Shown: positions 18,467 to 27,766 of the stretch, in pieces
Layout of the letters: every line of letters starts with the position of its first letter
How positions within the stretch are numbered: the stretch's first letter is position 1
NCBI GenBank assembly: GCA_017630395.1
Contig: JAGBVI010000005.1
Span: forward strand, 1-64,000
Reading direction: 5' to 3'
Source: Paludibacteraceae bacterium
Lineage (GTDB): Bacteria; Bacteroidota; Bacteroidia; Bacteroidales; Paludibacteraceae
Length of the DNA: 64,000 bases
Position numbers and translations under genes: made by a program
The notes under the pieces: generated by a model
What the model was told of the DNA's origin: nothing
The model's database searches: none
The model's input: only the letters and a program-made list of their open reading frames with translations

Positions 18467-19258
18467 ATGGAAAAGAAACTAGAAGCATTCAAAAGATTAC
18501 TAAACATCATGGATGAACTTCGTGCAAAATGTCCATGGGATAAAAAACAAACTTTTGACTCTCTCCGAGCCAACACCATCGAAGAAACATACGAATTGTG
18601 TGATGCAATTATGAAAAAAGATACAAAAGAGATAAAGAAAGAGTTAGGCGATGTTTTACTTCACATTGTATTTTATTCAAAAATTGCCTCAGAAACAAAT
18701 GATTTTGACATTGCAGACGTATGCAACTCTCTTTGCGACAAGTTGATTTTTAGACATCCTCACGTTTTTGGAGAAGGAAATGCCCAGAATGCGGGAGAAG
18801 TTGAAAAGAGTTGGGAACAAATCAAACAAAAAGAAAAAGATGGCAACAAAAGTGTTTTAGCAGGAGTTCCCGATGCACTCCCTGCATTAATAAAATGCTA
18901 TCGAATACAAGACAAAGCAAGAAATGTAGGGTTTGATTGGAAAGAGAAAGAAGATATTTGGCATAAGGTTGAAGAAGAGTTGAATGAATTTAAAGATGAA
19001 GTTCATGCTATGAATCAGGAAAAAATGGAGGAAGAGTTTGGCGATTTATTATTTAGTATGATTAATGCAGCCCGCCTCTACAAGATTAATCCTGAAAATG
19101 CATTAGAACGTTGCAACAGAAAATTTATAAGACGATTTAATCACATAGAGAAGAGATGTAAAGAAGAAAATAAAGAATTATCTCAACTAAGTTTAGAAGA
19201 GATGGATGCTTACTGGGACGAAGCAAAAAAAATTGAGAAAGAAAACATACAATCGTAA
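18467..19258 (+). CDS. mazG: nucleoside triphosphate pyrophosphohydrolase MazG
   Basis: A 263-residue all-alpha NTP pyrophosphohydrolase with two MazG repeats. The first holds CPWDKKQTFDSLR, EETYELCDAI and KKELGDVLLHIVFYSKIA with the metal-binding Glu and Asp residues, and RHPHVFG follows. The second carries VEEELNEFKDEV and EEEFGDLLFSMINAARLY. It removes pyrophosphate from NTPs and may limit incorporation of damaged nucleotides or affect (p)ppGpp. An ATG at 18455 would overlap the glycosyltransferase by 10 bp; the ATG at 18467 gives the usual N-terminus MEKKLEAFKRLL. Confidence 0.95.
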   Translation: MEKKLEAFKRLLNIMDELRAKCPWDKKQTFDSLRANTIEETYELCDAIMKKDTKEIKKELGDVLLHIVFYSKIASETNDFDIADVCNSLCDKLIFRHPHVFGEGNAQNAGEVEKSWEQIKQKEKDGNKSVLAGVPDALPALIKCYRIQDKARNVGFDWKEKEDIWHKVEEELNEFKDEVHAMNQEKMEEEFGDLLFSMINAARLYKINPENALERCNRKFIRRFNHIEKRCKEENKELSQLSLEEMDAYWDEAKKIEKENIQS

Positions 19259-19347
19259 AATTGTTTTTTAATCATCTATGAATAGAGAATTTGAGCAACT
19301 TCAAATTTGGTAATTTTTAAGGTTGTCTAAAGAATAGAGGTACTATA

Positions 19348-19379
19348 TTTTTATAGAAAATCAAAAAGAATTATCTTTG
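19348..19379 (+). promoter_or_regulatory. promoter of proS
   Basis: TATCTTTG at 19372-19379 fits the -7 consensus, with a T-rich TTTT at 19348-19351 near the -33 position (20-bp spacing). The proS start is 65 bp downstream. Confidence 0.55.
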
Positions 19380-19444
19380 CAATTGAAAAAGAGTAATAAC
19401 AAATGGGGATTAGCAGATAATTATCCCCAACAATAAATAGAGAA

Positions 19445-20926
19445 ATGGCAAAAGAATTAACACCGCGCAGTGAAGACTACTCACAATGGTATAACGATTT
19501 GGTTATAAAGGCAGACCTTGCAGAAAATTCAGCAGTAAGAGGTTGTATGGTTATAAAACCTTACGGATATGCAATTTGGGAAAAGATGCAACATGAATTG
19601 GATAGAATGTTTAAAGAAACCGGGCATTGCAATGCCTATTTTCCTCTATTTATTCCCAAATCATTCCTTAGCAAAGAGGCTGATCACGTAGAAGGGTTTG
19701 CTAAAGAGTGTGCTGTTGTAACTCACTATCGCTTGAAAAATAATCCGGATGGTAGCGGTGTGGTGGTAGATCCAGAGGCTCGATTGGAAGAGGAATTGAT
19801 TGTTCGTCCCACTTCTGAAACCATCATTTGGAATACATACAAAAATTGGATCCAATCATACAGAGACCTCCCTATTCTTTGCAATCAATGGGCTAATGTT
19901 GTAAGATGGGAAATGCGGACTCGCCTATTCTTGCGCACAGCAGAATTCTTATGGCAAGAGGGGCATACGGCTCACGAAACATACGAAGAGGCAGAAGAAG
20001 AGGCTCAAAAAATGTTGAACGTCTATGCTGACTTTGCAGAAAACTTCATGGCTATGCCTGTTGTAAAAGGGGTAAAATCTGCAACAGAACGCTTTGCAGG
20101 AGCTGTTAATACTTATACAATTGAAGCATTAATGCAAGATGGAAAAGCATTACAGTCTGGAACTTCTCATTTCTTAGGGCAGAACTTTGCAAAAGCTTTT
20201 GATGTTCAATTCCAAACAAGAGAAGGAAAATTAGATTATGTTTGGGCAACATCTTGGGGAGTATCAACCCGACTAATGGGTGCTCTTATCATGTCGCATT
20301 CTGATGATAATGGCTTGGTGTTACCTCCAAACTTAGCTCCAATACAGGTTGTCATAATTCCTATTGCTCAGAAAAAATTGACTCCTGAAATGAATGAAAA
20401 AATTGATGATATTATTGCAAAACTTAGGGCATTGGGAATTTCTGTAAAATATGATTATGCAGAAACTAAAACTCCAGGCTGGAAATTTGCTGAATATGAA
20501 TTAAAAGGTGTTCCTGTTCGTTTAACTATCGGACCTAGAGATTTTGAGAATGGAACCATAGAAGTTGCTCGCCGCGACACATTGGAAAAAGAAAATGTGG
20601 CAATGGAGGGAATCGAAAATTATGTAAAAGATTTGTTGATTCAAATTCAAAAGAATATTTACCAAAAGGCTCTTGATTATCGTAAAACTCAAATTAAAAA
20701 AGTAGATAATTACGAAGAATTTAAAAAAGAGATTGAAAAAGGAGGATTTATTTTGGCTCACTGGGATGGAACTGCTGAAACAGAGGCTAAAATTAAAGAA
20801 GATACAAAAGCTACTATCCGCTGCATTCCTTTTGATACTTACTTAGATGACGACAAAGAACCGGGCAAGTGTATGGTTACAGGAAAACCTTCTGCTTGTC
20901 GTGTTCTGTTTGCAAGAGCATACTAA
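19445..20926 (+). CDS. proS: prolyl-tRNA synthetase (eukaryote/archaea-like type)
   Basis: A 493-residue class II aminoacyl-tRNA synthetase that charges tRNA-Pro. The catalytic domain has [20 protein letters not shown], motif 2 [20 protein letters not shown] and motif 3 [20 protein letters not shown]. There is no bacterial-type editing insertion between motifs 2 and 3. An anticodon-binding domain follows and the protein ends in a terminal tyrosine (LFARAY). These features mark the shorter eukaryote/archaea-like ProRS that Bacteroidota commonly carry. A family C hairpin lies just after the stop. Confidence 0.97.
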   Translation: MAKELTPRSEDYSQWYNDLVIKADLAENSAVRGCMVIKPYGYAIWEKMQHELDRMFKETGHCNAYFPLFIPKSFLSKEADHVEGFAKECAVVTHYRLKNNPDGSGVVVDPEARLEEELIVRPTSETIIWNTYKNWIQSYRDLPILCNQWANVVRWEMRTRLFLRTAEFLWQEGHTAHETYEEAEEEAQKMLNVYADFAENFMAMPVVKGVKSATERFAGAVNTYTIEALMQDGKALQSGTSHFLGQNFAKAFDVQFQTREGKLDYVWATSWGVSTRLMGALIMSHSDDNGLVLPPNLAPIQVVIIPIAQKKLTPEMNEKIDDIIAKLRALGISVKYDYAETKTPGWKFAEYELKGVPVRLTIGPRDFENGTIEVARRDTLEKENVAMEGIENYVKDLLIQIQKNIYQKALDYRKTQIKKVDNYEEFKKEIEKGGFILAHWDGTAETEAKIKEDTKATIRCIPFDTYLDDDKEPGKCMVTGKPSACRVLFARAY

Positions 20927-20945
20927 AAGGTTACTAATAAAAGTG

Positions 20946-21007
20946 GTGTATCATAATTCTCAATTGCTCTTCTCTTCAGGAATGGGTAATTGTAAATTAT
21001 GATACAC
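20946..21007. repeat. family C hairpin, copy C1
   Basis: A perfect 13-bp inverted repeat (GTGTATCATAATT at 20946-20958, AATTATGATACAC at 20995-21007) encloses 36 bases, with a further partial pairing inside. It is 19 bp after proS and probably stops or stabilises its transcript. The stem resembles those at 27767 and 33044. Confidence 0.75.
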
Positions 21008-21028
21008 TGTTTCTAAACTGACAATACA

Positions 21029-22231
21029 ATGAAAAGGATACTATTCTCCCTACTCTTTTTATGCTCATGTTGGGCAATTTACTCAAATGGAAATGATATT
21101 GACTCATTAACAAATCTATACCAACAAGAACTAATCAATAAAAGTGATAATCGTTCTCCTTTCTTTCTGCAAAAAGAATCTCAATTACAAATAGAAGAGG
21201 AAAAGGGGTTGTATTTTTATCCTTCAACTGACGTATTTGTCAGAGATGCTGAATATTTTCTTCCAATGACCAAAGGATACACCGCATTAGGGTTTCATCT
21301 CAACCCCTCTTTTGCCTATAAATTCAATGATAAAACTCGCGTTGAAATGGGTGTACATCTTGTTGGAATTGCTGGAGACAAAAAAGGAATACGAAGAGTT
21401 TTACCCATCGTTAGATTAGAATACAAACCTGTAAAATGGCTTCACATTGTGGGGGGAACTTTATACGGCAATTTATCTCACGAAATATATGAACCTATGT
21501 ACGATTTTGATAGGTACTTCTATTCAAATCAGGAAATGGGGTTGCAAATTCTTACAAATACGCGTTATTGGAAGGCTGATATTTGGTGTAATTGGGAACA
21601 ATTCATCGTACCCAATGATGATTTTCAAGAGAAATTTACTTTCGGATGGAAAAATAATCTAAAATTACCCTTAAATAATATTGAACTTTCTATTCCTCTC
21701 GACCTCATGGCTAATCACAGAGGCGGACAATATACTTCACTCAAAGATACATGTATAGAAACATTGATAAACGTAACGGTTGGCTTGAAGGGTAAATTCA
21801 CCGGAAATGAGAAAATACATTTTACCGGAGAAGTTCCTTTTTTTCTGTTTAAAAATCAATCAAACAAAGAACATATACACACAGCCTACCCTCAAGGATG
21901 GGGCGTTTATCCCATGTTTACCATTCAAAACAATCCGATCAAATATGAACGAAATCAATGGCTCGTTAATTTAGGCTTTTGGTTAGGAGATAAATACATA
22001 TCCGGAAGAGGAAGTTATTTATTCCAATCAAGCTCTCTATTTGATCCATTATATCGTAATGTAACAAGAAAAATGGGTACTGCTAAAATTTATTACGGGC
22101 ACCAATATAAAGGCTTGAAACTTGGAGTAGAATTTCAAGCCTACTATGACATAGAAGAAAAAGGGATAGATTACTCAGCAGGAATCTACCTAAATTTCAA
22201 CAAAGGATTTAAAATTTATAGTTGGAAGTAG
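21029..22231 (+). CDS. probable outer-membrane beta-barrel protein
   Basis: A 400-residue protein of a family I do not recognise. Residues 1-19 form a signal peptide (MKRILFSLLFLCSCWAIYS). The mature part is rich in alternating hydrophobic and polar residues with many aromatic residues (GYTALGFHLNPSFAYKF, TRVEMGVHLVGIAG, LEYKPVKWLHIVGGTLYG) and ends in an aromatic-rich strand (GIYLNFNKGFKIYSWK), the pattern of an outer-membrane barrel. Function and ligand are unknown. It begins 22 bp after the family C hairpin behind proS and converges with the HdeD-like gene. Confidence 0.75.
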   Translation: MKRILFSLLFLCSCWAIYSNGNDIDSLTNLYQQELINKSDNRSPFFLQKESQLQIEEEKGLYFYPSTDVFVRDAEYFLPMTKGYTALGFHLNPSFAYKFNDKTRVEMGVHLVGIAGDKKGIRRVLPIVRLEYKPVKWLHIVGGTLYGNLSHEIYEPMYDFDRYFYSNQEMGLQILTNTRYWKADIWCNWEQFIVPNDDFQEKFTFGWKNNLKLPLNNIELSIPLDLMANHRGGQYTSLKDTCIETLINVTVGLKGKFTGNEKIHFTGEVPFFLFKNQSNKEHIHTAYPQGWGVYPMFTIQNNPIKYERNQWLVNLGFWLGDKYISGRGSYLFQSSSLFDPLYRNVTRKMGTAKIYYGHQYKGLKLGVEFQAYYDIEEKGIDYSAGIYLNFNKGFKIYSWK

Positions 22232-22273
22232 ATTAGCAGAAATTAACATGAGATAATTAGATACAATACCTCA

Positions 22274-22834
22274 TCAATCATCAATCTTTTTTTGTGGCTT
22301 AATTTCAAATGCTATCCATATCCAAGTAAATCCCCAATATATCATTAAAATAGAGGAAACCATCACAATGCCCAACATAGAAAACAGCGGAAACGCCAAA
22401 AGAAAAATTGAAATAATTAATAACAATATCCCATTGAAAAGGAAAAGTCCCCATTGACGATGATTGTTTTTCATTTTCATTGAGGCTCTGATATAAATTA
22501 TACCACGATAAAACAATATAATTGCGAATAAAATTGTCAAAAACAACTCTGATATATTAACATTAAGAACTAAATAGGCTCCTAAAATAATATCCAACAA
22601 TCCGGCAATAAACAATAATCTCCAACCTTTAACATCTCTATCATTGGTAGCAGTCATCATTTGAAAAATTCCACCCACAAGAAGAGAAATACCAAATAAC
22701 GAGGCTATAAATAAATAGGCTTGAGAAGGTTGAAACACAAAATATATTCCCGCTAAAAGTGAGATAATACCCCAAACGAGCAACCATTTCCACTGGGAAA
22801 GATAGCCCCAAAAATTCAGATATTGATTTTCCAT
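22274..22834 (-). CDS. HdeD-family (DUF308) membrane protein
   Basis: A 186-residue integral membrane protein with about six short hydrophobic helices spread over the whole length. The repeated GIISLLAGIYFVFQPSQA / GLLDIILGAYLVLN pattern is characteristic of the HdeD/DUF308 family. E. coli HdeD is linked to acid resistance at high cell density, but a role here is not shown. The ATG at 22834 (MENQYLNF) is preferred over an in-frame TTG at 22861. Confidence 0.85.
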   Translation of the reverse strand: MENQYLNFWGYLSQWKWLLVWGIISLLAGIYFVFQPSQAYLFIASLFGISLLVGGIFQMMTATNDRDVKGWRLLFIAGLLDIILGAYLVLNVNISELFLTILFAIILFYRGIIYIRASMKMKNNHRQWGLFLFNGILLLIISIFLLAFPLFSMLGIVMVSSILMIYWGFTWIWIAFEIKPQKKIDD

Positions 22835-22922
22835 AAATACAATAATTTTTCTATTAAACAATACCTATAACCAAATGTTGGGTCCGTTTGAGGTGAAAGA
22901 TAATAAAAAAAATTAAACAAAA

Positions 22923-23675
22923 TCAAAGGTTTAAAGAATCTTTTATAATGTTATAGGCAATATTTATCTCTTTAGCCTTAGCCACAGCTTCTTCTAATTG
23001 CCCTTTATCTCCTTTTTCAAAGCGATCCGGGTGATTCTTAAACATCAAATATCTGTAAGTTCGCTTAATCTCTTCATAAGAAGTATTCGGTTTTAAACCT
23101 AAAACAGCGTATGCATCTATAAGACGTTGTGAAGGGGTTGAAGATAATGTGGAACTACTTTTATACTCAACGAAATATTTTTTATACTCGTCCAAAAATC
23201 GGTCATAGTCAGACTGCTTTATCGTTCGTTCCATTATAATCTTTAACACCTCCAATTCGGCAGGATAAATTCCCTCATTCTGAATTGCAATGTCAAAAAG
23301 GAGTTTAACCAAAGCTACCCGATCTTTGTATTCAAGAAATTCACGAGCATCAAAACTTCTCTTATGAATATTTAAATTACGCTTTTTCAATAAAAGCATT
23401 ACTTCTTCATCAACAACATTACTAATATATTTATAATTATCACCACAAACACTTTTAACGTAATTATGTATAAGAGCTTTTACCTTAGGATTATAATCAC
23501 AATTATACTTAAGAATGATAGTAAACAGACCGACTGAAACTTTTGCTTTATTTATAATAAGTTCTTTGTCTGCTTTATATCCCCAATAAAAAAATCCCCC
23601 ATAAATAAAAAAATATAAAAAAACTATCACTACAGAAGACACTATATCATTCAAAATTAAAAGGAGAATATCCAT
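22923..23675 (-). CDS. membrane-anchored J-domain co-chaperone, DjlA-like
   Basis: A 250-residue protein with three parts. A single N-terminal membrane helix covers about residues 9-32. A helical middle region (about 45-165) resembles the TerB-like domain of DjlA. A C-terminal J-domain spans about 187-250 and carries the HPD motif in KNHPDRF. J-domains stimulate DnaK ATPase, so this would recruit DnaK to the inner membrane. The architecture matches DjlA (membrane helix, TerB, J) with a shorter central part. It diverges from glyA and lies 61 bp upstream of the HdeD-like gene. Confidence 0.85.
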   Translation of the reverse strand: MDILLLILNDIVSSVVIVFLYFFIYGGFFYWGYKADKELIINKAKVSVGLFTIILKYNCDYNPKVKALIHNYVKSVCGDNYKYISNVVDEEVMLLLKKRNLNIHKRSFDAREFLEYKDRVALVKLLFDIAIQNEGIYPAELEVLKIIMERTIKQSDYDRFLDEYKKYFVEYKSSSTLSSTPSQRLIDAYAVLGLKPNTSYEEIKRTYRYLMFKNHPDRFEKGDKGQLEEAVAKAKEINIAYNIIKDSLNL

Positions 23676-23819
23676 AAGAAAAAAAAATAATTTTTATCAT
23701 CATTAAACAAGAAAACCAACTTAATTTAGGCTTCTTGAAAAGCAAATGCAAATATATGAATTTATAAAAATAGTTGCAATAAATTTAAACTGGTTAATGG
23801 ATTATTTCAGAGATAATAT

Positions 23820-23827
23820 TAACTTTG
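23820..23827 (+). promoter_or_regulatory. -7 promoter element of glyA
   Basis: TAACTTTG matches the Bacteroidota -7 consensus, 38 bp before the glyA start. The -33 region is not clearly conserved. Confidence 0.6.
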
Positions 23828-23865
23828 CAAAAAAAAAGAAAATTCAACTATTCAAACTATAGATT

Positions 23866-25146
23866 ATGGTAAGAGACACTGCTATTTTTGAAATTATCGA
23901 AAAAGAACGTCAAAGACAATTAAAAGGTGTAGAGCTTATCGCATCAGAAAACTTTGTTAGTGAACAAGTTATGCAAGCGATGGGGTCATGTTTAACAAAC
24001 AAGTACGCAGAAGGTTATCCTGGACACCGCTACTATGGAGGTTGTGAAGTTGTTGACTTAAGTGAACAATTAGCAATAGACAGATTGAAACAAATTTTTG
24101 GAGCTGAATGGGCTAACGTTCAACCTCACTCAGGAGCTCAAGCAAATGCTGCTGTATTTTTGGCATGTATGAATGCCGGAGACAAATTCTTAGGATTAAA
24201 TCTTTCTCATGGTGGACACCTTTCTCATGGTTCTCCTGTAAACTTCTCAGGTTTGATGTTTCAAGCATTGGAATACAATGTAAAAGAAGAGACTGGACGA
24301 GTTGACTATGATCAGTTGGAACAAGTGGCTCGCACAGAAAAACCTAAATTAATTATAGCAGGTGCTTCTGCCTATTCTCGCGAATGGGATTATGCTCGTA
24401 TCAGAAAAGTTGCTGATGAAATTGGGGCAATTTTCATGGTAGATATGGCACACCCAGCAGGACTAATAGCAGCTGGGTTGCTTGAAAATCCTGTAAAGTA
24501 TGCTCACATCGTTACTACCACAACCCACAAAACATTAAGAGGCCCAAGAGGTGGTGCAATTATGATGGGTAAAGACTTTGAAAACCCATGGGGCAAGAAA
24601 ACTCCTAAAGGGGAAATTAGAAAAATGTCTGCGCTACTTGACTCTGCTGTATTCCCTGGAATACAAGGTGGTCCATTGGAACATGTTATTGCTGCCAAAG
24701 CAGTTTCTTTCGGAGAAGCGCTTCTTCCTGAATACAAAGAATATCAACTTCAAGTGAAGAAAAATGCAGCTGTTATGGCTCAAGCTTTTATGGATAAAGG
24801 TTACAAAATTATTTCTAACGGTACTGATAACCACTCTATGTTGGTTGATCTTCGTCCTAAATTCCCTGAACTAACAGGAAAGGTTGCTGAAAAGGCTTTG
24901 GTTGCTGCTGATATCACAACGAACAAAAATATGGTGCCTTTTGACTCTCGTTCTCCTTTCCAAACTTCAGGATTACGTTTTGGAACACCTGCTATCACTA
25001 CTCGTGGTGCAAAAGAGGAATTAATGGTGGAAATTGTAGAGATGATTGATACCGTTCTTAATGCTCCTGAATGTGAAAAAACAATAAAAGCAGTTAGAGA
25101 AAAAGTTAATTCAATTATGAGTGACTACCCTCTATTTGCATGGTAA
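23866..25146 (+). CDS. glyA: serine hydroxymethyltransferase
   Basis: A 426-residue PLP enzyme interconverting serine and glycine with tetrahydrofolate, the main source of one-carbon units. Family blocks are [27 protein letters not shown] and [14 protein letters not shown]. The PLP lysine is K222 in [15 protein letters not shown]. The C-terminal [17 protein letters not shown]-like block is present (as [17 protein letters not shown]). It has its own promoter and terminator. Confidence 0.98.
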   Translation: MVRDTAIFEIIEKERQRQLKGVELIASENFVSEQVMQAMGSCLTNKYAEGYPGHRYYGGCEVVDLSEQLAIDRLKQIFGAEWANVQPHSGAQANAAVFLACMNAGDKFLGLNLSHGGHLSHGSPVNFSGLMFQALEYNVKEETGRVDYDQLEQVARTEKPKLIIAGASAYSREWDYARIRKVADEIGAIFMVDMAHPAGLIAAGLLENPVKYAHIVTTTTHKTLRGPRGGAIMMGKDFENPWGKKTPKGEIRKMSALLDSAVFPGIQGGPLEHVIAAKAVSFGEALLPEYKEYQLQVKKNAAVMAQAFMDKGYKIISNGTDNHSMLVDLRPKFPELTGKVAEKALVAADITTNKNMVPFDSRSPFQTSGLRFGTPAITTRGAKEELMVEIVEMIDTVLNAPECEKTIKAVREKVNSIMSDYPLFAW

Positions 25147-25171
25147 TTTCATCTACTCAGATAACAAAAAA

Positions 25172-25207
25172 ATGGTGCTACAATAAAAATGTGGTGCCAT
25201 TTTTTTT
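25172..25207 (+). terminator. intrinsic terminator after glyA
   Basis: An 11-bp stem including three G-U pairs (ATGGTGCTACA / TGTGGTGCCAT) with a seven-base loop is followed by seven T. It marks the end of glyA; the decayed mobile-element patch begins after it. Confidence 0.88.
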
Positions 25208-25247
25208 AGTTCCTACAATAACCTTAAAATTAAATTTCCTAAAAGTC

Positions 25248-26067
25248 GATATATAAAACTACTTGAATTAATTAACAAAAATTATATCAAATCTATTGAA
25301 AATAAGACTGATAGAGATAAAAATATCCGGATAAATATTTCTTATTTAGCGGATTTTTACCTAACTTTGTTTAAAGAGATGAAAGGAGAAAGCGTTCTCC
25401 AAAAGCAAATTATTATCGACCCAGATTAGATTCGGAAATTATTAGCTCCTTGGGGTTATGATAAGACAAATGCTCCTGAATTTCATAAAATAGGAGGTGA
25501 ACTTACAAATGTTGTTTCTCGTAAAGTTTTTATTATGAATATGATATTAAGAACATAGCATTCCTTACAGGTGCAGCGGCATCAGGGAAGTCAAGAGCTT
25601 TGCGAAATGAAGCAATTGCAGAAAAATTAAACTTGAATTCTTATTCCGTTATCTATGACTCTCCAATTACGGATTTTACTATTTTTGCGAAAGATCTCGC
25701 AGAACCGTTACTAAATAAAGGAATTAAAATCTGTTACATACAAGTTTACAATGACCCTGTAACAACATTTAAAAATATGTTGCATAGAGGTGTAAACGAA
25801 GGACGGTTCTTACATTGTTTATATTTCTTAAACGGAATGTTAGCACAGAAAGATAGGGTTACTGCTATTGCATCAGAGTTCGATAGTAGAGATGGTTTCA
25901 CATACATAGGCATAAATAACTCTGAAAACATCGCTAAGGAGGAGTTATGCGATTTTAAGGAGGCTGAAAAAACATTCGATTACAATATTACTTTAAGTCA
26001 AATTAATAAAATGTATGAGTATGGAGAAGATTATAGAAAGCACTTACACCAAGAGAGAGAGAATTGA
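25248..26067 (+). pseudogene. broken zeta-toxin-like P-loop protein
   Basis: Several pieces of one or two P-loop proteins are readable but interrupted. In one frame, KLLELINKNY leads to KQIIIDPD, is cut by TAG at 25427-25429, then continues IRKLLAPWGYDKTNAPEFHK to VVSRKVF. The sense then moves to another frame near 25525-25535, giving YYEYDIKNIAFLTGAAASGK with a Walker A motif, then VIYDSPITDF and YIQVYNDPVTTFKNMLHRG, ending at 26067. The IDPD..R block followed by an H residue, and the P-loop with YNDP, resemble zeta-toxin kinase domains from phage and conjugative-element polyvalent proteins. A stop plus a frameshift make an intact product unlikely; the last 155 residues could still be made from a TTG at 25600. 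Confidence 0.65.
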
Positions 26068-26309
26068 GAGCTCAGGACAAACTGGAGGAACTCGACAAGA
26101 TGTACATGGAGGAGTTAGGCTATTATCCGTTGCTCACACAACGAGAAATAATGAAGATACCATTACCGATGTCTTACGAGGACTACTTCATGTTAAAGTG
26201 GCGCTACAGCTACAGCTCAGGCAAAGCCTATTCTACAATGCCGGAACCGTGGAAGAGTCAATTTTTGGAGTGGAACAGGAAGGAATTAGAGGAGCTTGGA
26301 ATGGATTAA
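26064..26309 (+). CDS. small acidic protein of the zeta/JAB patch
   Basis: An 81-residue ORF of unknown function starting with TTG, with a 4-base overlap (TTGA) with the end of the zeta-like frame, a typical translational-coupling arrangement. The sequence has normal protein character: LEELDKMYMEELGYYPLL, then MSYEDYFMLKWRYSYSSG and a PWKSQFLEWNRKELEELG end, rich in Glu, Tyr and Trp. The overlapping frame that extends the JAB protein upstream looks like noise by comparison, so I take this small ORF as the real reading here. It probably belongs to the same mobile-element remnant. Confidence 0.5.
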   Translation: MRAQDKLEELDKMYMEELGYYPLLTQREIMKIPLPMSYEDYFMLKWRYSYSSGKAYSTMPEPWKSQFLEWNRKELEELGMD

Positions 26310-27019
26310 ATGGAGAAAACATAGATCCAAAAGCAATAAAAGATGAGCTCATAAGAAACGTCAGTGCTGGGATTAAAGATTCGGACTTAGTAGAAAGGGC
26401 AAAGTTCATCTTTATAGGAGAAGAACTTGCGACAAATCAAATTCAAAAGGAAATGGATATGATCAGAAATCCTGAGAAATATCTTCCTCCTCACTACAAG
26501 GCGATGTTAGAAACCAACATCGATGATGAAAGCAAATTCCAACAAGGAGAATTTGTCAACTCAGAGAGAGTTTTTACTTTGAAAAAATGGGATTATGTAA
26601 TGGGCAGCACAAACATTTCCGGACCCGGTCAGGTTGCGGAAATGTTTCAGCATCTAGAGAGTTTTGGAGTAGAAAACACATTTGCGGTTTTTATTCCCAA
26701 GGGGGAAGATGGCGAATCAAAGGCAATTGTACAATATCTCAGTAGCGGAGAACGTTCTTTTTCTCTCATAAATTCAGATGCAATCATTCACGGAGCAATC
26801 AGATGTGATGCAAAGGATGTATATTTTGTGCATAACCATCCATCCGGGAATATTGCACCAAGTCCTCAAGACATCCAAATATATTCAAGACTTTCGGAAG
26901 GATTATCATACCACGGAATAAATTTAAAAGAGGGGGTTATCATCAACACTAATACGGGTAAGTACGGTATATTTACTTCAACATCAAAAGAAGAACTGAA
27001 CAAAACTGCATCAGAATAA
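26270..27019 (+). CDS. RadC/JAB-domain protein of mobile-element type
   Basis: The C-terminal half is a RadC-type JAB (MPN) domain with the metal-binding signature VHNHPSGNIAPSPQD, preceded by the usual FAVFIPKG...AIVQYLSSGERSFS strand region and INSDAIIHGAIRCDAKDVYF. The N-terminal part (about 110 residues, IDPKAIKDELIRNVSAG onward) is helical and charged and is not part of classical RadC. The open frame reaches back to 26015, but its first 85 codons overlap the better small ORF and read poorly, so I suggest the GTG at 26270 (249 residues); the true start is uncertain. RadC-like JAB proteins are common on conjugative elements and phages of Bacteroidota. Whether this one is active is unknown, but the metal ligands are intact. 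Confidence 0.65.
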   Translation: MEQEGIRGAWNGLNGENIDPKAIKDELIRNVSAGIKDSDLVERAKFIFIGEELATNQIQKEMDMIRNPEKYLPPHYKAMLETNIDDESKFQQGEFVNSERVFTLKKWDYVMGSTNISGPGQVAEMFQHLESFGVENTFAVFIPKGEDGESKAIVQYLSSGERSFSLINSDAIIHGAIRCDAKDVYFVHNHPSGNIAPSPQDIQIYSRLSEGLSYHGINLKEGVIINTNTGKYGIFTSTSKEELNKTASE

Positions 27020-27352
27020 TTGCAATCATATAGCATATTGAAATTTTCCAAAACTGTTTTTAGCAAAGATTATAAGCCGGATGAAGATTATAAGATGCAA
27101 TCTTCTCGACATGTTGCAGAATATTTATCAAGGCTGCGATTTGGTGAAAGTGGCAAAATTGGGTATTTGCTTGTAAACAAAAAGTTGAATGTTATAGGAA
27201 ATTTCTTTCTACAAGCAAGTGATATAAATCTTTCAAACAAAGATAAGATTGTACAAGAGATAGCAGATAATGCAATACGATATTCCGGTTCAGGAGTCAT
27301 TTTATATGGACGATTCGATATGAATCCGTCTATTCTGCAAATCAATTATTAG
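27020..27352 (+). CDS. second JAB-like fragment without the metal-binding motif
   Basis: Up to 110 residues, in the same frame as the preceding JAB gene and separated from it only by that gene's TAA; the reading begins at a TTG (27020), with an ATG at 27095 as alternative. The segment MQSSRHVAEYLSRL, then IGYLLVNKKLNVIGNFFL and IVQEIADNAIRYSGSGVILY follows the N-terminal half of a RadC JAB domain closely. At the place of HNHPSG it has GRFDMNPS and then ends. So it is either a truncated paralogue or a non-catalytic JAB domain. A fusion with the upstream gene broken by the TAA is also possible. Confidence 0.5.
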   Translation: MQSYSILKFSKTVFSKDYKPDEDYKMQSSRHVAEYLSRLRFGESGKIGYLLVNKKLNVIGNFFLQASDINLSNKDKIVQEIADNAIRYSGSGVILYGRFDMNPSILQINY

Positions 27353-27396
27353 AATCATAACACCAATTACCAATTTTTAGTAAAACAAAGCTGCTA

Positions 27397-27427
27397 ATTG
27401 CGACGTTTTAGGTACATACTAACTTTA
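27397..27427 (+). promoter_or_regulatory. promoter of the YtxH-like gene
   Basis: ATTG at 27397-27400 and TAACTTTA at 27420-27427 are separated by exactly 19 bp, the preferred spacing for the Bacteroidota -33/-7 promoter. The last base of the -7 box deviates. The start codon is 14 bp downstream. Confidence 0.65.
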
Positions 27428-27440
27428 AATATATAAAACC

Positions 27441-27713
27441 ATGAAAAAATTAAATTGCCTTTTAGCTCTTATTGGAGGAACTGCAATCGGAGTCATTACC
27501 GGTATGTTGGTTGCACCTAATAAAGGAGCAGAAACAAGATGTAAAATCAAACATTTGATGAGGAAACAAAAACACTTTGCAAAAGAACATATTGTTGAAT
27601 TCCTTAAAAACAAAGGGATCACAATCTCTGATGAAGAATTAAATCAATTATTTCATCGTTGCAACTGTGAGTGCGACTGCGAAACCCAACAAGAAGAAAA
27701 GTTGCAAAATTAA
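27441..27713 (+). CDS. YtxH-domain small protein
   Basis: A 90-residue protein. The N-terminus is a hydrophobic glycine-rich segment (LLALIGGTAIGVITGMLVAP) followed by NKGAETR, the hallmark of YtxH proteins. The rest is a basic then acidic tail with a Cys-rich end (HRCNCECDCETQ). YtxH proteins are small membrane-associated stress-type proteins of unknown mechanism. The five cysteines or near-cysteines at the C-terminus are notable and could bind metal, but this is speculative. It has its own promoter and converges with aguB across a family C hairpin. Confidence 0.85.
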   Translation: MKKLNCLLALIGGTAIGVITGMLVAPNKGAETRCKIKHLMRKQKHFAKEHIVEFLKNKGITISDEELNQLFHRCNCECDCETQQEEKLQN

Positions 27714-27766
27714 CAACGAAAGTAAACTATGAAAAAAAGTATCTAAACCTTCACTTTCGTTAAAAA

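Noticed and set aside
25427-25429. TAG as a recoded codon in the zeta-like frame
   Set aside because: The surrounding region also has a frame change and is decayed. TAG ends no other gene ambiguously here, so a plain pseudogene is simpler.
26015-26270. N-terminal 85 codons of the long frame leading into the JAB gene
   Set aside because: The translation (RERIESSGQTGGTRQDVHGG and so on) looks like noise, while the overlapping frame reads as a normal protein.
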